In this document: positions 52,915-61,109 of the stretch, piece by piece | Position numbering within the stretch: position 1 is the first letter of the stretch | Layout: each line of letters starts with the position of its first letter | Source: Streptomyces sp. CC0208 | Lineage (GTDB): Bacteria > Actinomycetota > Actinomycetes > Streptomycetales > Streptomycetaceae | Length of the DNA stretch: 64,000 nt | Assembly: GCF_003443735.1 (NCBI RefSeq) | Contig: NZ_CP031969.1 | Coordinates: 1,426,001-1,490,000 of the forward strand | Direction: 5' to 3' | Made by a program: the position numbers and the translations under genes | The notes under the pieces: generated by a model | Seen by the model: the letters and a program-made list of their open reading frames with translations, nothing else | What the model was told of the DNA's origin: nothing | Databases searched by the model: none

Positions 52915-52957
52915 GGGTGAACCTCCGTAGCTGTGCGGGCGGACGGGTTCCACCCCC

Positions 52958-53290
52958 TCAGTCGCCGCACGGGGAAGCCGAGTTGCCGTATCTTTCGGCC
53001 AGTTCGGAGATCGTTCGCGCCATCCGTGCGCGCAGCTCGGCGGGTTCCAGCACCTCGATGTCGGCGCCCAGGCGCAGGAACTCGCCCTGTGCGTGCCCGA
53101 GGGACTCGATGGGGACCCGGGCGAGGGTCCAGCCGTCGGAGTCGACGCACTCGTGGACCGCCCTCGGCAGCCGTACGCCCGGCGCCACCCGCACGACCGC
53201 CTCGCCCCGGTACAGCCGGTCGAAAAAGTCCCGCTGGTAGGCCGTCCAGTATGCGGCCAGGTCGAAATCCCCTGGCCGGGTGAACTCCTC
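52958..53290 (-). pseudogene. C-terminal fragment of a WYL-domain (YafY/DeoR-like) regulator
   Basis: The frame reads FTRPGDFDLAAYWTAYQRDF, then LYRGEAVVRVAPGVRLPRAV, DGWTLARVPIESLGHAQGEF and LRLGADIEVLEPAELRARMA before stopping at 52958. This is the tail of WYL-type regulators. The helix-turn-helix, the WYL core and any start codon are missing. Upstream the frame runs into the 3' end of the methyltransferase gene, where it makes no sense. It lies 43 bases before the PL11 start, so the PL11 promoter is probably within the fragment. Confidence 0.75.
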
Positions 53291-53318
53291 ACCTGGGTGA
53301 CCAACTGGACCATGGACT

Positions 53319-54062
53319 TCAGCCGGCCTTCCGGAACGACCGGACGCTGAACACCGGGTCGGGGCGCGGGAGTTCCTGGTCCGGGAGCTTCTCCAAGCGC
53401 TCGGCGAACCGTTCGGTGAGCGGGTCGCCGGGCGGCAGCCGGGTGAACCAGCCGCGCCGCAGGTCGGCGGCGGTGTGCCGGGGACTGCGGCCCTGACCGC
53501 GGCCCGGGAAGCGGGCCTGGCCTGCCGGACGCAGGAGGTGGGCGGCGGCGTACGACTCGACGAGCGGTGCCGCGTCCGGGGCCGGGCGGCGCGGGCGCGG
53601 GGCGAGGACGGCGTCGATGTCGCTGCCCACGTCATGGGCGGCGGCCTTGTCGACGGTGGTGACGTACCCCCCGCCCGGCCTCAGGACCCGGGCACACTCG
53701 GCGACCACGGTCCGCACGTCCTCGGGCCGGTCCAGGAGGTGCAGCAGCCACACGCTGGTGACGGCGTCGAACACCGCGTCGGGGAACGGCAGCGCCCGGC
53801 CGTCGGCGAGCACGATCGCACCGGGCAGCCGTACGGCGGCCATGCGGGCCATGCCGTACGTCAGGTCGGCGCCCGTGACCCGGGCCGCGGGCCGGGCGGC
53901 GGCGAGCCTGCGGGTGACGATCCCGGTGCCGCAGCCCACGTCGAGGAGGCGCCGGGTGTCCGGCGGGATCAGGCCGAGCACGGCGTCGGCGGCCGCGGCG
54001 GCCCTGGGCTCGCCGCCGCGGGTGATGTCGTAGGCGCCGGCCTCCTTGTCGTAGTCGAGCAC
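53319..54062 (-). CDS. Class I SAM-dependent methyltransferase
   Basis: 247 residues from GTG 54062. SAM motif I is RRLLDVGCGTGIVTRRLAA, motif II ADLTYGMARMAA, and the post-I region DGRALPFPDAVFDAVTSVWL is of the UbiE/Methyltransf_11 type. The substrate is unknown. The start lies four bases after the stop of the pterin carbinolamine dehydratase gene, so the two are co-transcribed. The 3' end abuts the WYL fragment. Confidence 0.88.
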   Translation of the reverse strand: MLDYDKEAGAYDITRGGEPRAAAAADAVLGLIPPDTRRLLDVGCGTGIVTRRLAAARPAARVTGADLTYGMARMAAVRLPGAIVLADGRALPFPDAVFDAVTSVWLLHLLDRPEDVRTVVAECARVLRPGGGYVTTVDKAAAHDVGSDIDAVLAPRPRRPAPDAAPLVESYAAAHLLRPAGQARFPGRGQGRSPRHTAADLRRGWFTRLPPGDPLTERFAERLEKLPDQELPRPDPVFSVRSFRKAG

Positions 54063-54066
54063 GGGC

Positions 54067-54372
54067 TCACTGGGCTCCGTGACCGGCGGCGAGCGCCTCC
54101 ACCCGCTGCGCGAGCTGGAAGTCCTTCTCTGTGAGGGCGCCGCCCGCGCTGTGCGTGTGCACGGACAGCGCCACCGTGTTGTAGCCGAGGGTGAGGTCGG
54201 AGTGGTGGTCGAGCTCCTCCTGGACCTGGGCGACGTGGACGACCATCGCCGTGGCGGCGAAGTGGGTGCCGAGGCGGTACGAGCGGGTGAGCCGGCCGTC
54301 GGCGACGGACCAGCCCGGCAGCTCCGCGAGCCGGTCCTCGATCTCCTTCTGCGACAGGGGTTCGACGGGCAT
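54067..54372 (-). CDS. 4a-hydroxytetrahydrobiopterin dehydratase (PCD)
   Basis: 101 residues, the typical PCD size. The active-site block is EELDHHSDLTLGYNTVALSV followed by HTHSAGGALTEKDFQLA, with the conserved His pair and the LTEKDF helix. PCD recycles the 4a-carbinolamine formed by aromatic amino acid hydroxylases in the cytoplasm. AAGGAG precedes the ATG. No phenylalanine hydroxylase lies in the window. Confidence 0.92.
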   Translation of the reverse strand: MPVEPLSQKEIEDRLAELPGWSVADGRLTRSYRLGTHFAATAMVVHVAQVQEELDHHSDLTLGYNTVALSVHTHSAGGALTEKDFQLAQRVEALAAGHGAQ

Positions 54373-54593
54373 GGCCTCGCTCCTTCCTGGGGGTCGGAAT
54401 GTCTTCAGCGTCCCACAGCTGAGCCGCTGCGGCCCTGGTCAGAAGGGTTCCCGGTGGTCAGCCGGGGACACCTGCGCCCATAAGGTCACCGGCGAGCGCG
54501 ACGGTCCGGGCTCCCCGGCCTCGGCCTGCCGGACACCTTCGTCGCCCCTCCACGGCCCGCTCGTCCACCCGCTCCTCGACTACGGTCGTACGT

Positions 54594-55418
54594 ATGACGA
54601 CCGTCCCCTCCGCCGCAGCCTCCCCCGCCGACCAGGGCGTCGGACCCCTCCTGCGCGCCTGGCGGGAGCAACGGCGGCTCAGCCAGCTGGAGTTGGCCCT
54701 GCGGGCGGACTCCAGTGCCCGGCACATCAGCTTCGTCGAGACCGGTCGCTCCCGGCCGAGCGAGGAGATGGTGCTCCGGCTCGCCGAGCATCTGGACGTC
54801 CCGGTGCGGGAGCGCAACGCGCTGCTGCTCGCGGCCGGTTACGCCCCGCGCTTCCCGGAGACCCCGCTGGACGATCCGGCCCTGGGCGCCGTGCGCGAGG
54901 GGATCGAGCGGCTCATCCAGGGGTACGAGCCCTACCCGGCCCTGGTGTTCGACGCCGCGTACCACGTCGTGGCCGCGAACCGGGGCATCATGATGCTGCT
55001 CGACGGCATCCCGGAGTCCCTGCTCCAGCCCCCGCTCAACACCATGCGGCTCACCCTGCACCCAAAGGGTCTCGCCCCGCGCATCCGCAACCTGCGGGAG
55101 TGGCGCGGCCATCTGCTGGAGCAGATGCGGCGGCAGATCGCCCTGCGCCGCTCGGAGTCGCTGCGGGCACTGTACGAGGAGGTGGCGGCGTACCCGGTGA
55201 CGGTCTCCGGGACCGAGGACCGCCTCGAAGAGCCGGAGTCGGTACCGTACTTCGCGCTGCCGATGCGGATCGAGCACGAGGGGCGGACCCTGTCGTTCAT
55301 CTCGTCCACGTCCACCTTCAACACCCCCATGGACGTGACCGTCTCCGAGCTGGCCATCGAGACGTTTCTCCCAGCCGACCCGGCGACGGCCAAGTACCTT
55401 CACGCACTGCTGCCCTGA
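54594..55418 (+). CDS. XRE regulator with MmyB-like ligand domain
   Basis: 274 residues. The helix-turn-helix is at residues 17-75 (LLRAWREQRRLSQLELALRA, ARHISFVETGRSRPSEEMV). The C-terminal part, GYEPYPALVFDAAYHVVAAN to TMRLTLHPKGLAPRIRNLRE, is a PAS-like MmyB domain reported to bind fatty-acid-like ligands. No ribosome site precedes the ATG, and TACGGT at 54581-54586 is well placed as a -10 element for leaderless expression. It is convergent with a small membrane protein gene; their 3' ends overlap by 19 bases. Confidence 0.9.
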   Translation: MTTVPSAAASPADQGVGPLLRAWREQRRLSQLELALRADSSARHISFVETGRSRPSEEMVLRLAEHLDVPVRERNALLLAAGYAPRFPETPLDDPALGAVREGIERLIQGYEPYPALVFDAAYHVVAANRGIMMLLDGIPESLLQPPLNTMRLTLHPKGLAPRIRNLREWRGHLLEQMRRQIALRRSESLRALYEEVAAYPVTVSGTEDRLEEPESVPYFALPMRIEHEGRTLSFISSTSTFNTPMDVTVSELAIETFLPADPATAKYLHALLP

Positions 55419-55825
55419 CGGGCCTTCGACGCGGCGTACTGGAGCAGTGCGAACCCGGCGACGGTGATCGCCTGCAGCACGGTCCACACCGCACCGGCCG
55501 TGCTCGGCGACAGCCACAGCCCGGGGGCGGCACAACTCACCGCGGCCCACAGCAGGTTGGCCTCGACCACGACACTCACGGCGAGTGCCCGCGGACGACT
55601 GCGCGAGGCGAGGACGCCCACGCCGACGCCGTAGGCCACGAGGAAGGCACCCAGTCCGAGCAGCAGCCCGGAGTCGATGCCCAGGAACCGGCCGACCGGT
55701 CCGGACCCGAGGAGGTACACGAGACCGTTCGCGCCGGTCACCGCCGCGTCCAGGGCGAGGAAGCGGCGCAGCATGGTGTGCGGGTCCGAGGTGCGGGCGA
55801 GCACGGCGAGCTGGGTCGCGGACAT
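55400..55825 (-). CDS. Small four-helix membrane protein of unknown function
   Basis: 141 residues with about four hydrophobic helices: DAAVTGANGLVYLLGSGPVG, GLLLGLGAFLVAYGVGVGVL, VVVEANLLWAAVSCAAPGLW and AVWTVLQAITVAGFALLQYA. GGAGGGTGA precedes the ATG. I do not recognise a catalytic motif. Such proteins often accompany MmyB-type regulators, here the convergent 54594-55418 gene, so they may share a stimulus. Confidence 0.75.
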   Translation of the reverse strand: MSATQLAVLARTSDPHTMLRRFLALDAAVTGANGLVYLLGSGPVGRFLGIDSGLLLGLGAFLVAYGVGVGVLASRSRPRALAVSVVVEANLLWAAVSCAAPGLWLSPSTAGAVWTVLQAITVAGFALLQYAASKARQGSSA

Positions 55826-55840
55826 GATGAATCACCCTCC

Positions 55841-55868
55841 GTCGAGGTCGGAACGTCGAGGTCGGAAC
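55841..55868. repeat. 14-bp tandem duplication upstream of the small membrane protein gene
   Basis: GTCGAGGTCGGAAC occurs twice in perfect tandem (55841-55854, 55855-55868), 16 bases upstream of the 55825 start. It could be a paired binding site for a regulator such as the neighbouring MmyB protein, or simple slippage. Confidence 0.65.
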
Positions 55869-56054
55869 GAGGAAGCGGACAGCGGGCCCCGGACCGGAGT
55901 GCGCCGGCCCGGAACCCGTGCCCACCACGATCCCGGCCGCCGGGCCCCCGGTCGATTACGCGGGAGGTAAGGAAGGAAGCGGTCGTGACCGGTGAGACCG
56001 GCTCGGGAACATGGCACACTGCACGCAAGCTTCGACGCGTAGGGGAGGCGTGGC

Positions 56055-56918
56055 GTGAGTGAGCGGCGACCTGCGCCGACCGTGGGCCAGGTGGTGCTCG
56101 GCAGACGGCTTCAGGAACTGCGGGAGGCGGCCGGCCTCAAGCGTGAGGAGGCCGCGCAGGTACTGCGGGTGGCCCCCGCGACCGTACGGCGGATGGAAAT
56201 GGCCGAGGTCGCCCTGAAGATCCCGTATGTCCAGGTGCTTCTGGAGACGTACGGGGTGCCCGTGGAGCAGGTCGAGACGTTCGTCCAGCTGGCCGAGGAG
56301 GCGAACAGACCGGGCTGGTGGCAACGGTTCCACGACGTGCTGCCCGAGTGGTTCAGCCTGTACGTGAGCCTGGAGGGCGCGGCCGGGATCATCCGCTCCT
56401 ACGAGCCGCATTTCGTGCCCGGACTGCTCCAGACCGAGGCCTACGCGCGTGCCGTCATGGAGGCCGGGACGATCGGGCAGAGGGGTCCTGAGTCGGTGGA
56501 GCGGCATGTGTCGCTGCGCCTGGCCCGGCAGCGACTGCTGGAGCGCCCGAACGCGCCCCATCTGTGGGCGATCATGGACGAGACGGTGCTGCGCCGCCCG
56601 GTGAGCATCCGCTCCGAGGTGATGCGCGAACAGCTGGACAAACTCCTGGAGTTCGCCGAGCGGGACCGGGTCACGCTCCAGGTGTGCGAGTTCGAGGAGG
56701 GCCCGCACCCGGGGACGTACGCGCCCTTCTCGCTGTTCCGCTTCACCGAGCCGGAGCTGCCCGACCTGGTCTTCACCGAGTACCTGACCGGTGCGCTGTA
56801 TCTCGACTCCCGCCAGGAGGTCGCCACGCACCTGGAGGTCCTGGACCACATGTCGGCGCGGGCCGCCTCGGCCGAGCGCACGAAGAAGCTGCTGCGGGAG
56901 CGCCGCGAGGACTTCTGA
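56055..56918 (+). CDS. XRE regulator with DUF5753 domain (Scr1-type)
   Basis: 287 residues from GTG 56055 after GGGGAGG. The helix-turn-helix (LGRRLQELREAAGLKREEAA, VAPATVRRMEMAE) is followed by the DUF5753 domain: YEPHFVPGLLQTEAYARAVM and WAIMDETVLRRPV, with YAPFSLFRF late. In Streptomyces these regulators usually precede a DUF397 gene in toxin-antitoxin-like pairs. Here no DUF397 gene follows; a DUF574 methyltransferase starts 49 bases downstream instead. Confidence 0.9.
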   Translation: MSERRPAPTVGQVVLGRRLQELREAAGLKREEAAQVLRVAPATVRRMEMAEVALKIPYVQVLLETYGVPVEQVETFVQLAEEANRPGWWQRFHDVLPEWFSLYVSLEGAAGIIRSYEPHFVPGLLQTEAYARAVMEAGTIGQRGPESVERHVSLRLARQRLLERPNAPHLWAIMDETVLRRPVSIRSEVMREQLDKLLEFAERDRVTLQVCEFEEGPHPGTYAPFSLFRFTEPELPDLVFTEYLTGALYLDSRQEVATHLEVLDHMSARAASAERTKKLLRERREDF

Positions 56919-56967
56919 GCGGGAAGCACGACGCCACAGGGTCTCACCACAGGGGAGAAGACACCGC

Positions 56968-57768
56968 ATGACCGGATCCGACGCCGCCGCCCCCGCCATC
57001 GACACCAGCAGGCCGCACCCGGCCCGGGTGTACGACTGGTGGCTGGGCGGCAAGGACAACTACCCGGTGGACGAGGAGCTGGCCCGCCGGATCCTCGCCG
57101 TGGACGGCACGGTGGTGCGCGGGGCACGCGCCAACCGGCGTTTCATGCACCGGGCGGTGCGGACGGCCGCGGAGGCCGGGATCCGCCAGTTCCTGGACAT
57201 CGGCACCGGCATCCCCACCGAGCCCAACCTGCACCAGGTGGCGCAGGAGGTCGCCCCGGAGTCGAAGGTCGTGTACGCGGACAACGACCCGATCGTCCTC
57301 AGGCACGCGCAGGCCCTCCTGCACAGCACCCCCGAGGGCGCCACGAACTACGTCCACGCCGACGTCCGCCACCCGGACACCATCCTGCGGCTGGCCGCGG
57401 AGACTCTGGACTTCTCGCAGCCGATCGCGCTGTCCCTGGTGGCGCTCACCCACTACCTGGACGACGAGGCGTACGGGCTGCTCGAGCGGTACGTCGCCGA
57501 GCTCGCCCCGGGCAGCTTCGTGATCCTCTCCCAGGTCACGCCCGATCTGAGCCCCGCGGCCATCGAGAAGGCCGCCGAGCAGTTCCGCCGCAGCGGCACC
57601 CCCTTCTTCCCCCGTTCGCTCGCCGAGTTCTCCCGCTTCTTCGACGGCCTGGAGCTGCTCGGCCCCGGGGTGATCCCGGTGTCGGGCTGGCGCCCGGGCC
57701 CCGAGGACGTGGCGGCCCAGGCGGAGGGCATCGTGCCGGTGTACTCGGGGGTCGCCCGCAAGGTCTGA
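56968..57768 (+). CDS. DUF574-type S-adenosylmethionine-dependent methyltransferase
   Basis: About 266 residues from ATG 56968, with GGGGAG upstream. Family hallmarks are HPARVYDWWLGGKDNYPVDE at the start, FMHRAVRTAAEAGIRQFLDIGTGIPTE with SAM motif I, and VYADNDPIVLRHAQALL. The target of this actinobacterial family is not known to me. It follows the DUF5753 regulator gene closely on the same strand, so joint regulation is likely. Confidence 0.9.
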   Translation: MTGSDAAAPAIDTSRPHPARVYDWWLGGKDNYPVDEELARRILAVDGTVVRGARANRRFMHRAVRTAAEAGIRQFLDIGTGIPTEPNLHQVAQEVAPESKVVYADNDPIVLRHAQALLHSTPEGATNYVHADVRHPDTILRLAAETLDFSQPIALSLVALTHYLDDEAYGLLERYVAELAPGSFVILSQVTPDLSPAAIEKAAEQFRRSGTPFFPRSLAEFSRFFDGLELLGPGVIPVSGWRPGPEDVAAQAEGIVPVYSGVARKV

Positions 57769-57882
57769 CCCGGACGGGTGCCGTGAACGGGTGCGCTCCC
57801 GCGCCTCGCCCTAGGTTCGAAGCGAGCCGCGGGCCGGCGGAGGCAGCGCACGTGACCGACACGACGACGCGGAGGAGGTCTG

Positions 57883-58350
57883 ATGCCCTCGGACGCAGTG
57901 CTGTACCAGGCGGCGGCGCTCTGCCTGACGTATCCCGACGACGACTTCCGCGCGCGGCTGCCGCTGCTGCGCGAGGCGGCCCCGCAGCTGCGGGAGTTCG
58001 TCGACCACGCGGCGGTGACGCCCGCGCAGGAGCTGGCGGCGCACTACGTGCGGGTCTTCGACGCCACGGACCGGCACAGTCTGCATCTGAGCCGGTGGCA
58101 GGACGGGGACACCCGGCAGCTTGGGATGTCCCTGGTCCGCTTCCAGGAGGTCTACCGGGCCGCCGGTCTGGAGCTCACCGGCGAGGAGCTGCCCGACTTC
58201 CTCCCTGCCGTGCTGGAGCTCGCGGCCCGCACCGGGGACCTCGGCCTGCTCACCGGGCACCGCGACGGTCTGGAGCACCTGCGCTCCCGGCTCACCGACT
58301 TCGGCACGCCGTACGCGACGGTCCTGGACGCCGTGTGCGCCACGCTGTGA
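57883..58350 (+). CDS. narJ: Orphan NarJ-like nitrate reductase assembly chaperone
   Basis: 155 residues, slightly shorter than usual NarJ. The TorD/NarJ pattern is clear: LYQAAALCLTYPDDDF at the start, ELAAHYVRVFDATDRHSLHL and GEELPDFLPAVLELAAR in the middle, and TPYATVLDAVCATL at the end. The usual tail after this is missing. GAGGAGG precedes the ATG. NarJ inserts molybdenum cofactor into NarG. No narG, narH or narI lies in the window, and dnaK is convergent 24 bases downstream. It may be relict or serve another molybdoenzyme. Confidence 0.85.
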   Translation: MPSDAVLYQAAALCLTYPDDDFRARLPLLREAAPQLREFVDHAAVTPAQELAAHYVRVFDATDRHSLHLSRWQDGDTRQLGMSLVRFQEVYRAAGLELTGEELPDFLPAVLELAARTGDLGLLTGHRDGLEHLRSRLTDFGTPYATVLDAVCATL

Positions 58351-58374
58351 GACGGAGGTCGGCCTGACGGAGCG

Positions 58375-60234
58375 TCAGGCGGCCCCGCCCTTCTGGTCCT
58401 TGTCGTCGTCCACGATCTCCGCGTCGACCACACCCTCCTCCTCCTGCCGCGAGGAGCCCGGTTCGTCATGCGGAGGCTGCTGCTGGGCCTGGGCGTACAT
58501 CGCCTGGCCCATCTTCTGGCTGACGGAGGCGAGCTTCTCGACGCCGCCCCGGAGGGTGTCGGTGTCGGCGTCCTCCTCCAGGAGCCGCTTCAGTTCGGAG
58601 ACCGCCGACTCGACCTCCGCCTTCGTCTCCTCAGGAACCTTGTCGCCGTTCTCGCGGACGAACTTCTCGGTCTGGTAGACGAGTTGCTCGGCCTGGTTGC
58701 GGGTCTCGGCGGCCTCGCGGCGGTTGCGGTCCTCCTCGGCGTACTGCTCGGCCTCCCGCATCATGCGGTCGATGTCGTCCTTCGGGAGCGCCGAGCCGCC
58801 CGTCACCGTCATCTTCTGCTCGCGCCCGGTCGCGAGGTCCTTCGCCGAGACGTGCATGATCCCGTTCGCGTCGATGTCGAACGCCACCTCGATCTGGGGA
58901 ACACCGCGCGGAGCCGGCGGCAGGCCCGTGAGGTCGAAGACACCGAGCTTCTTGTTGTACGCGGCGATCTCGCGCTCGCCCTGGTAGACCTGGATGCCCA
59001 CCGAGGGCTGGTTGTCGGTGGCCGTCGTGAAGATCTCCGAACGGCGGGTGGGGATCGTGGTGTTGCGTTCGATGAGCTTCGTCATGATGCCGCCCTTGGT
59101 CTCGATCCCCAGGGACAGCGGCGTCACGTCGAGCAGCAGCACGTCCTTCACGTCGCCGCGGATGACACCCGCCTGGAGCGCCGCCCCGACCGCCACGACC
59201 TCGTCGGGGTTGACCCCCTTGTGCGGGTCCTTGCCCGTGAGCTCCTTGACCAGGTCGGTCACCGCGGGCATCCGCGTCGAGCCGCCGACGAGGATCACGT
59301 GGTCCACCGCGGAGAGCTTGATGCCCGCGTCCTTGACCGCCTGGTGGAAGGGCGTCTTGCAGCGGTCGAGCAGATCCGCGGTGAGCTCCTGGAACTGCGC
59401 GCGGGTCAGCTTCTCGTCGAGGTGCAGGGGTCCTTCGGCGGAGGCGGTGATGTAGGGCAGGTTGATCGTGGTCTCGGAGGACGACGACAGCTCGATCTTC
59501 GCCTTCTCGGCCCCCTCGCGCAGCCGCTGCAGCGCCATCTTGTCGTTGCCGAGGTCGATGCCGTACTGCCCCTTGAAGCGTTTGACCAGGTGCTCCACGA
59601 TCCGGTGATCCCAGTCGTCGCCGCCCAGATGCGTGTCGCCGTTGGTCGCCTTGACCTCGATGACGCCGTCGCCGATCTCCAGCAGGGACACGTCGAAGGT
59701 GCCGCCGCCCAGGTCGAAGACCAGGACCGTCTGCTCCTCGCCCCGGTCGAGGCCGTACGCCAGCGCCGCCGCCGTGGGCTCGTTGATGATCCTCAGCACC
59801 TTGAGGCCGGCGATCTCCCCGGCCTCCTTGGTGGCCTGGCGCTGGGTGTCGTCGAAGTAGGCGGGCACCGTGATCACGGCGTCGGTGACGTCCTCGCCGA
59901 GATAGGACTCGGCGTCCCGCTTCAGCTTCTGCAGGACCCGCGCCGACAGCTCCTGCGCCCGGTACCGGGTGCCGTCGATGTCGCCCTGGTCCGGGAAGCG
60001 CCAGCTCCCGTCGCCCATGTGCCGCTTCACGGAGCGCGCGGTGCGCTCGACGTTCGTCACGGCCTGCCGCTTGGCGACCTCGCCCACCAGCACCTCGCCG
60101 TTCTTGGCGAAGGCCACGACCGACGGTGTGGTCCTGGCCCCTTCCGCGTTGGCGACAACCGTGGGTTCACCGCCCTCCAGTACGGCCACCACCGAGTTCG
60201 TGGTCCCGAGATCGATCCCGACCGCACGTCCCAT
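58375..60234 (-). CDS. dnaK: Molecular chaperone DnaK (Hsp70)
   Basis: About 619 residues from ATG 60234, with GGAAGGGG upstream. The ATPase domain starts [20 protein letters not shown] and has [37 protein letters not shown] and [14 protein letters not shown]. The substrate domain has [20 protein letters not shown]. The tail ends in the acidic [12 protein letters not shown] block. It is not followed by grpE, dnaJ or hspR, so it is a stand-alone, probably second, dnaK. A HAIR-like site overlaps its promoter, pointing to HspR control under heat or unfolded-protein stress. Confidence 0.96.
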   Translation of the reverse strand: MGRAVGIDLGTTNSVVAVLEGGEPTVVANAEGARTTPSVVAFAKNGEVLVGEVAKRQAVTNVERTARSVKRHMGDGSWRFPDQGDIDGTRYRAQELSARVLQKLKRDAESYLGEDVTDAVITVPAYFDDTQRQATKEAGEIAGLKVLRIINEPTAAALAYGLDRGEEQTVLVFDLGGGTFDVSLLEIGDGVIEVKATNGDTHLGGDDWDHRIVEHLVKRFKGQYGIDLGNDKMALQRLREGAEKAKIELSSSSETTINLPYITASAEGPLHLDEKLTRAQFQELTADLLDRCKTPFHQAVKDAGIKLSAVDHVILVGGSTRMPAVTDLVKELTGKDPHKGVNPDEVVAVGAALQAGVIRGDVKDVLLLDVTPLSLGIETKGGIMTKLIERNTTIPTRRSEIFTTATDNQPSVGIQVYQGEREIAAYNKKLGVFDLTGLPPAPRGVPQIEVAFDIDANGIMHVSAKDLATGREQKMTVTGGSALPKDDIDRMMREAEQYAEEDRNRREAAETRNQAEQLVYQTEKFVRENGDKVPEETKAEVESAVSELKRLLEEDADTDTLRGGVEKLASVSQKMGQAMYAQAQQQPPHDEPGSSRQEEEGVVDAEIVDDDKDQKGGAA

Positions 60235-60305
60235 CGCTGTCCCCTTCCACCAGGAGTGTCGCCACGGAGTTCCGCCAGGGAGCCTTCCCGCACTCCAGCA
60301 CAAAA

Positions 60306-60326
60306 CTTGAGTGCGCTCTTGTCAAT
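60306..60326 (-). promoter_or_regulatory. HAIR-like HspR site overlapping the dnaK promoter
   Basis: On the minus strand ATTGACA-N7-ACTCAAG lies 72-92 bases before the dnaK start. The right half matches the HspR inverted repeat (CTTGAGT-N7-ACTCAAG) perfectly and the spacing is exact; the left half matches at four of seven positions. TTGACA (60320-60325) can serve as the -35 element, so repressor binding would block the promoter. Confidence 0.65.
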
Positions 60327-60343
60327 GGTGCGGACGGCCCTGC

Positions 60344-61102
60344 TCAGTGGGACGAGTACCCCGGCGAACGCACCTCGTGCGGTTCCCCGCGCAGCGCGAC
60401 GGCCCGCCTCGGCCGGTCGGTGATCAGGACGTCCACCCGGGGGTGGCCGAGGAAGGCCCGCATCAGGGTGTCGTCGTTGACCGTCCAGACCATGGTGAAC
60501 AGGTCGTGGCGGGACGCCTCCCGGAGCACGTTGGCGCGGGCCAGCCGCTGGTGCACGGCCACCCCGCTCGCACCGCAGGCGCGCACCCGGCGCATCGGCA
60601 GGAGCTCGCTGAGCCGGACCCCGGCCAGCCGGGAGCGGGCGATCTCCTTGCCGTCCCGCCCCAGCGACAGCGCGGTGCGCACCCTCGGGAAGGCCCGCGT
60701 GACGGCCGCGACGGAACGGTCCTCCAGGGTGGTGGCGACGAAGCCGTCCTCACCGAGCAGGGCCACCGCCCGGTCGATCAGCTCGCGCTCGTAGCCGGTC
60801 TCCTTCAGGTCCAGGTGGCCCACCATCCGCCCCGCGATCAGGGACATGACGTCGTCGACGACCGGCACGGGATGTCCGGCGCGCTCGCTGAGCTCGGCAT
60901 ACGGGATCCCGGCCAGCGGCGGCCCGTCCGGCCCCACCCGGGCGTCGTGGTGGACGACGAGGACCCCGTCCGCCGTACGCCGGATGTCGAACTCGACGTA
61001 CTCCGCCCCGGACCGGAGCGCGTCCTCGTAGGCCTCCCAGGTCGCGGCGGCGGCACGCTCGGATCCGCCCCGGTGGGCGCAGACGGCGGGACGGTGTGGC
61101 AT
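60344..61102 (-). CDS. Glycerophosphodiester phosphodiesterase
   Basis: 252 residues of the GDPD TIM barrel. The metal and catalytic residues are in CAHRGGSERA, AEYVEFDIRRTADGVLVVHHD with the E-D pair and HHD, and GHLDLKETGYE. No signal is seen, so it acts in the cytoplasm, splitting glycerophosphodiesters to glycerol-3-phosphate and an alcohol. It starts seven bases after the stop of the CorA-like membrane protein gene on the same strand, so the two are probably co-expressed. Confidence 0.92.
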   Translation of the reverse strand: MPHRPAVCAHRGGSERAAAATWEAYEDALRSGAEYVEFDIRRTADGVLVVHHDARVGPDGPPLAGIPYAELSERAGHPVPVVDDVMSLIAGRMVGHLDLKETGYERELIDRAVALLGEDGFVATTLEDRSVAAVTRAFPRVRTALSLGRDGKEIARSRLAGVRLSELLPMRRVRACGASGVAVHQRLARANVLREASRHDLFTMVWTVNDDTLMRAFLGHPRVDVLITDRPRRAVALRGEPHEVRSPGYSSH

Positions 61103-61109
61103 ACGGCGG

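Noticed and set aside
58468..60423. A 651-codon open frame on the plus strand.
   Set aside because: It is antisense to dnaK, whose motifs are complete; the plus-strand product has no domain or ribosome site.
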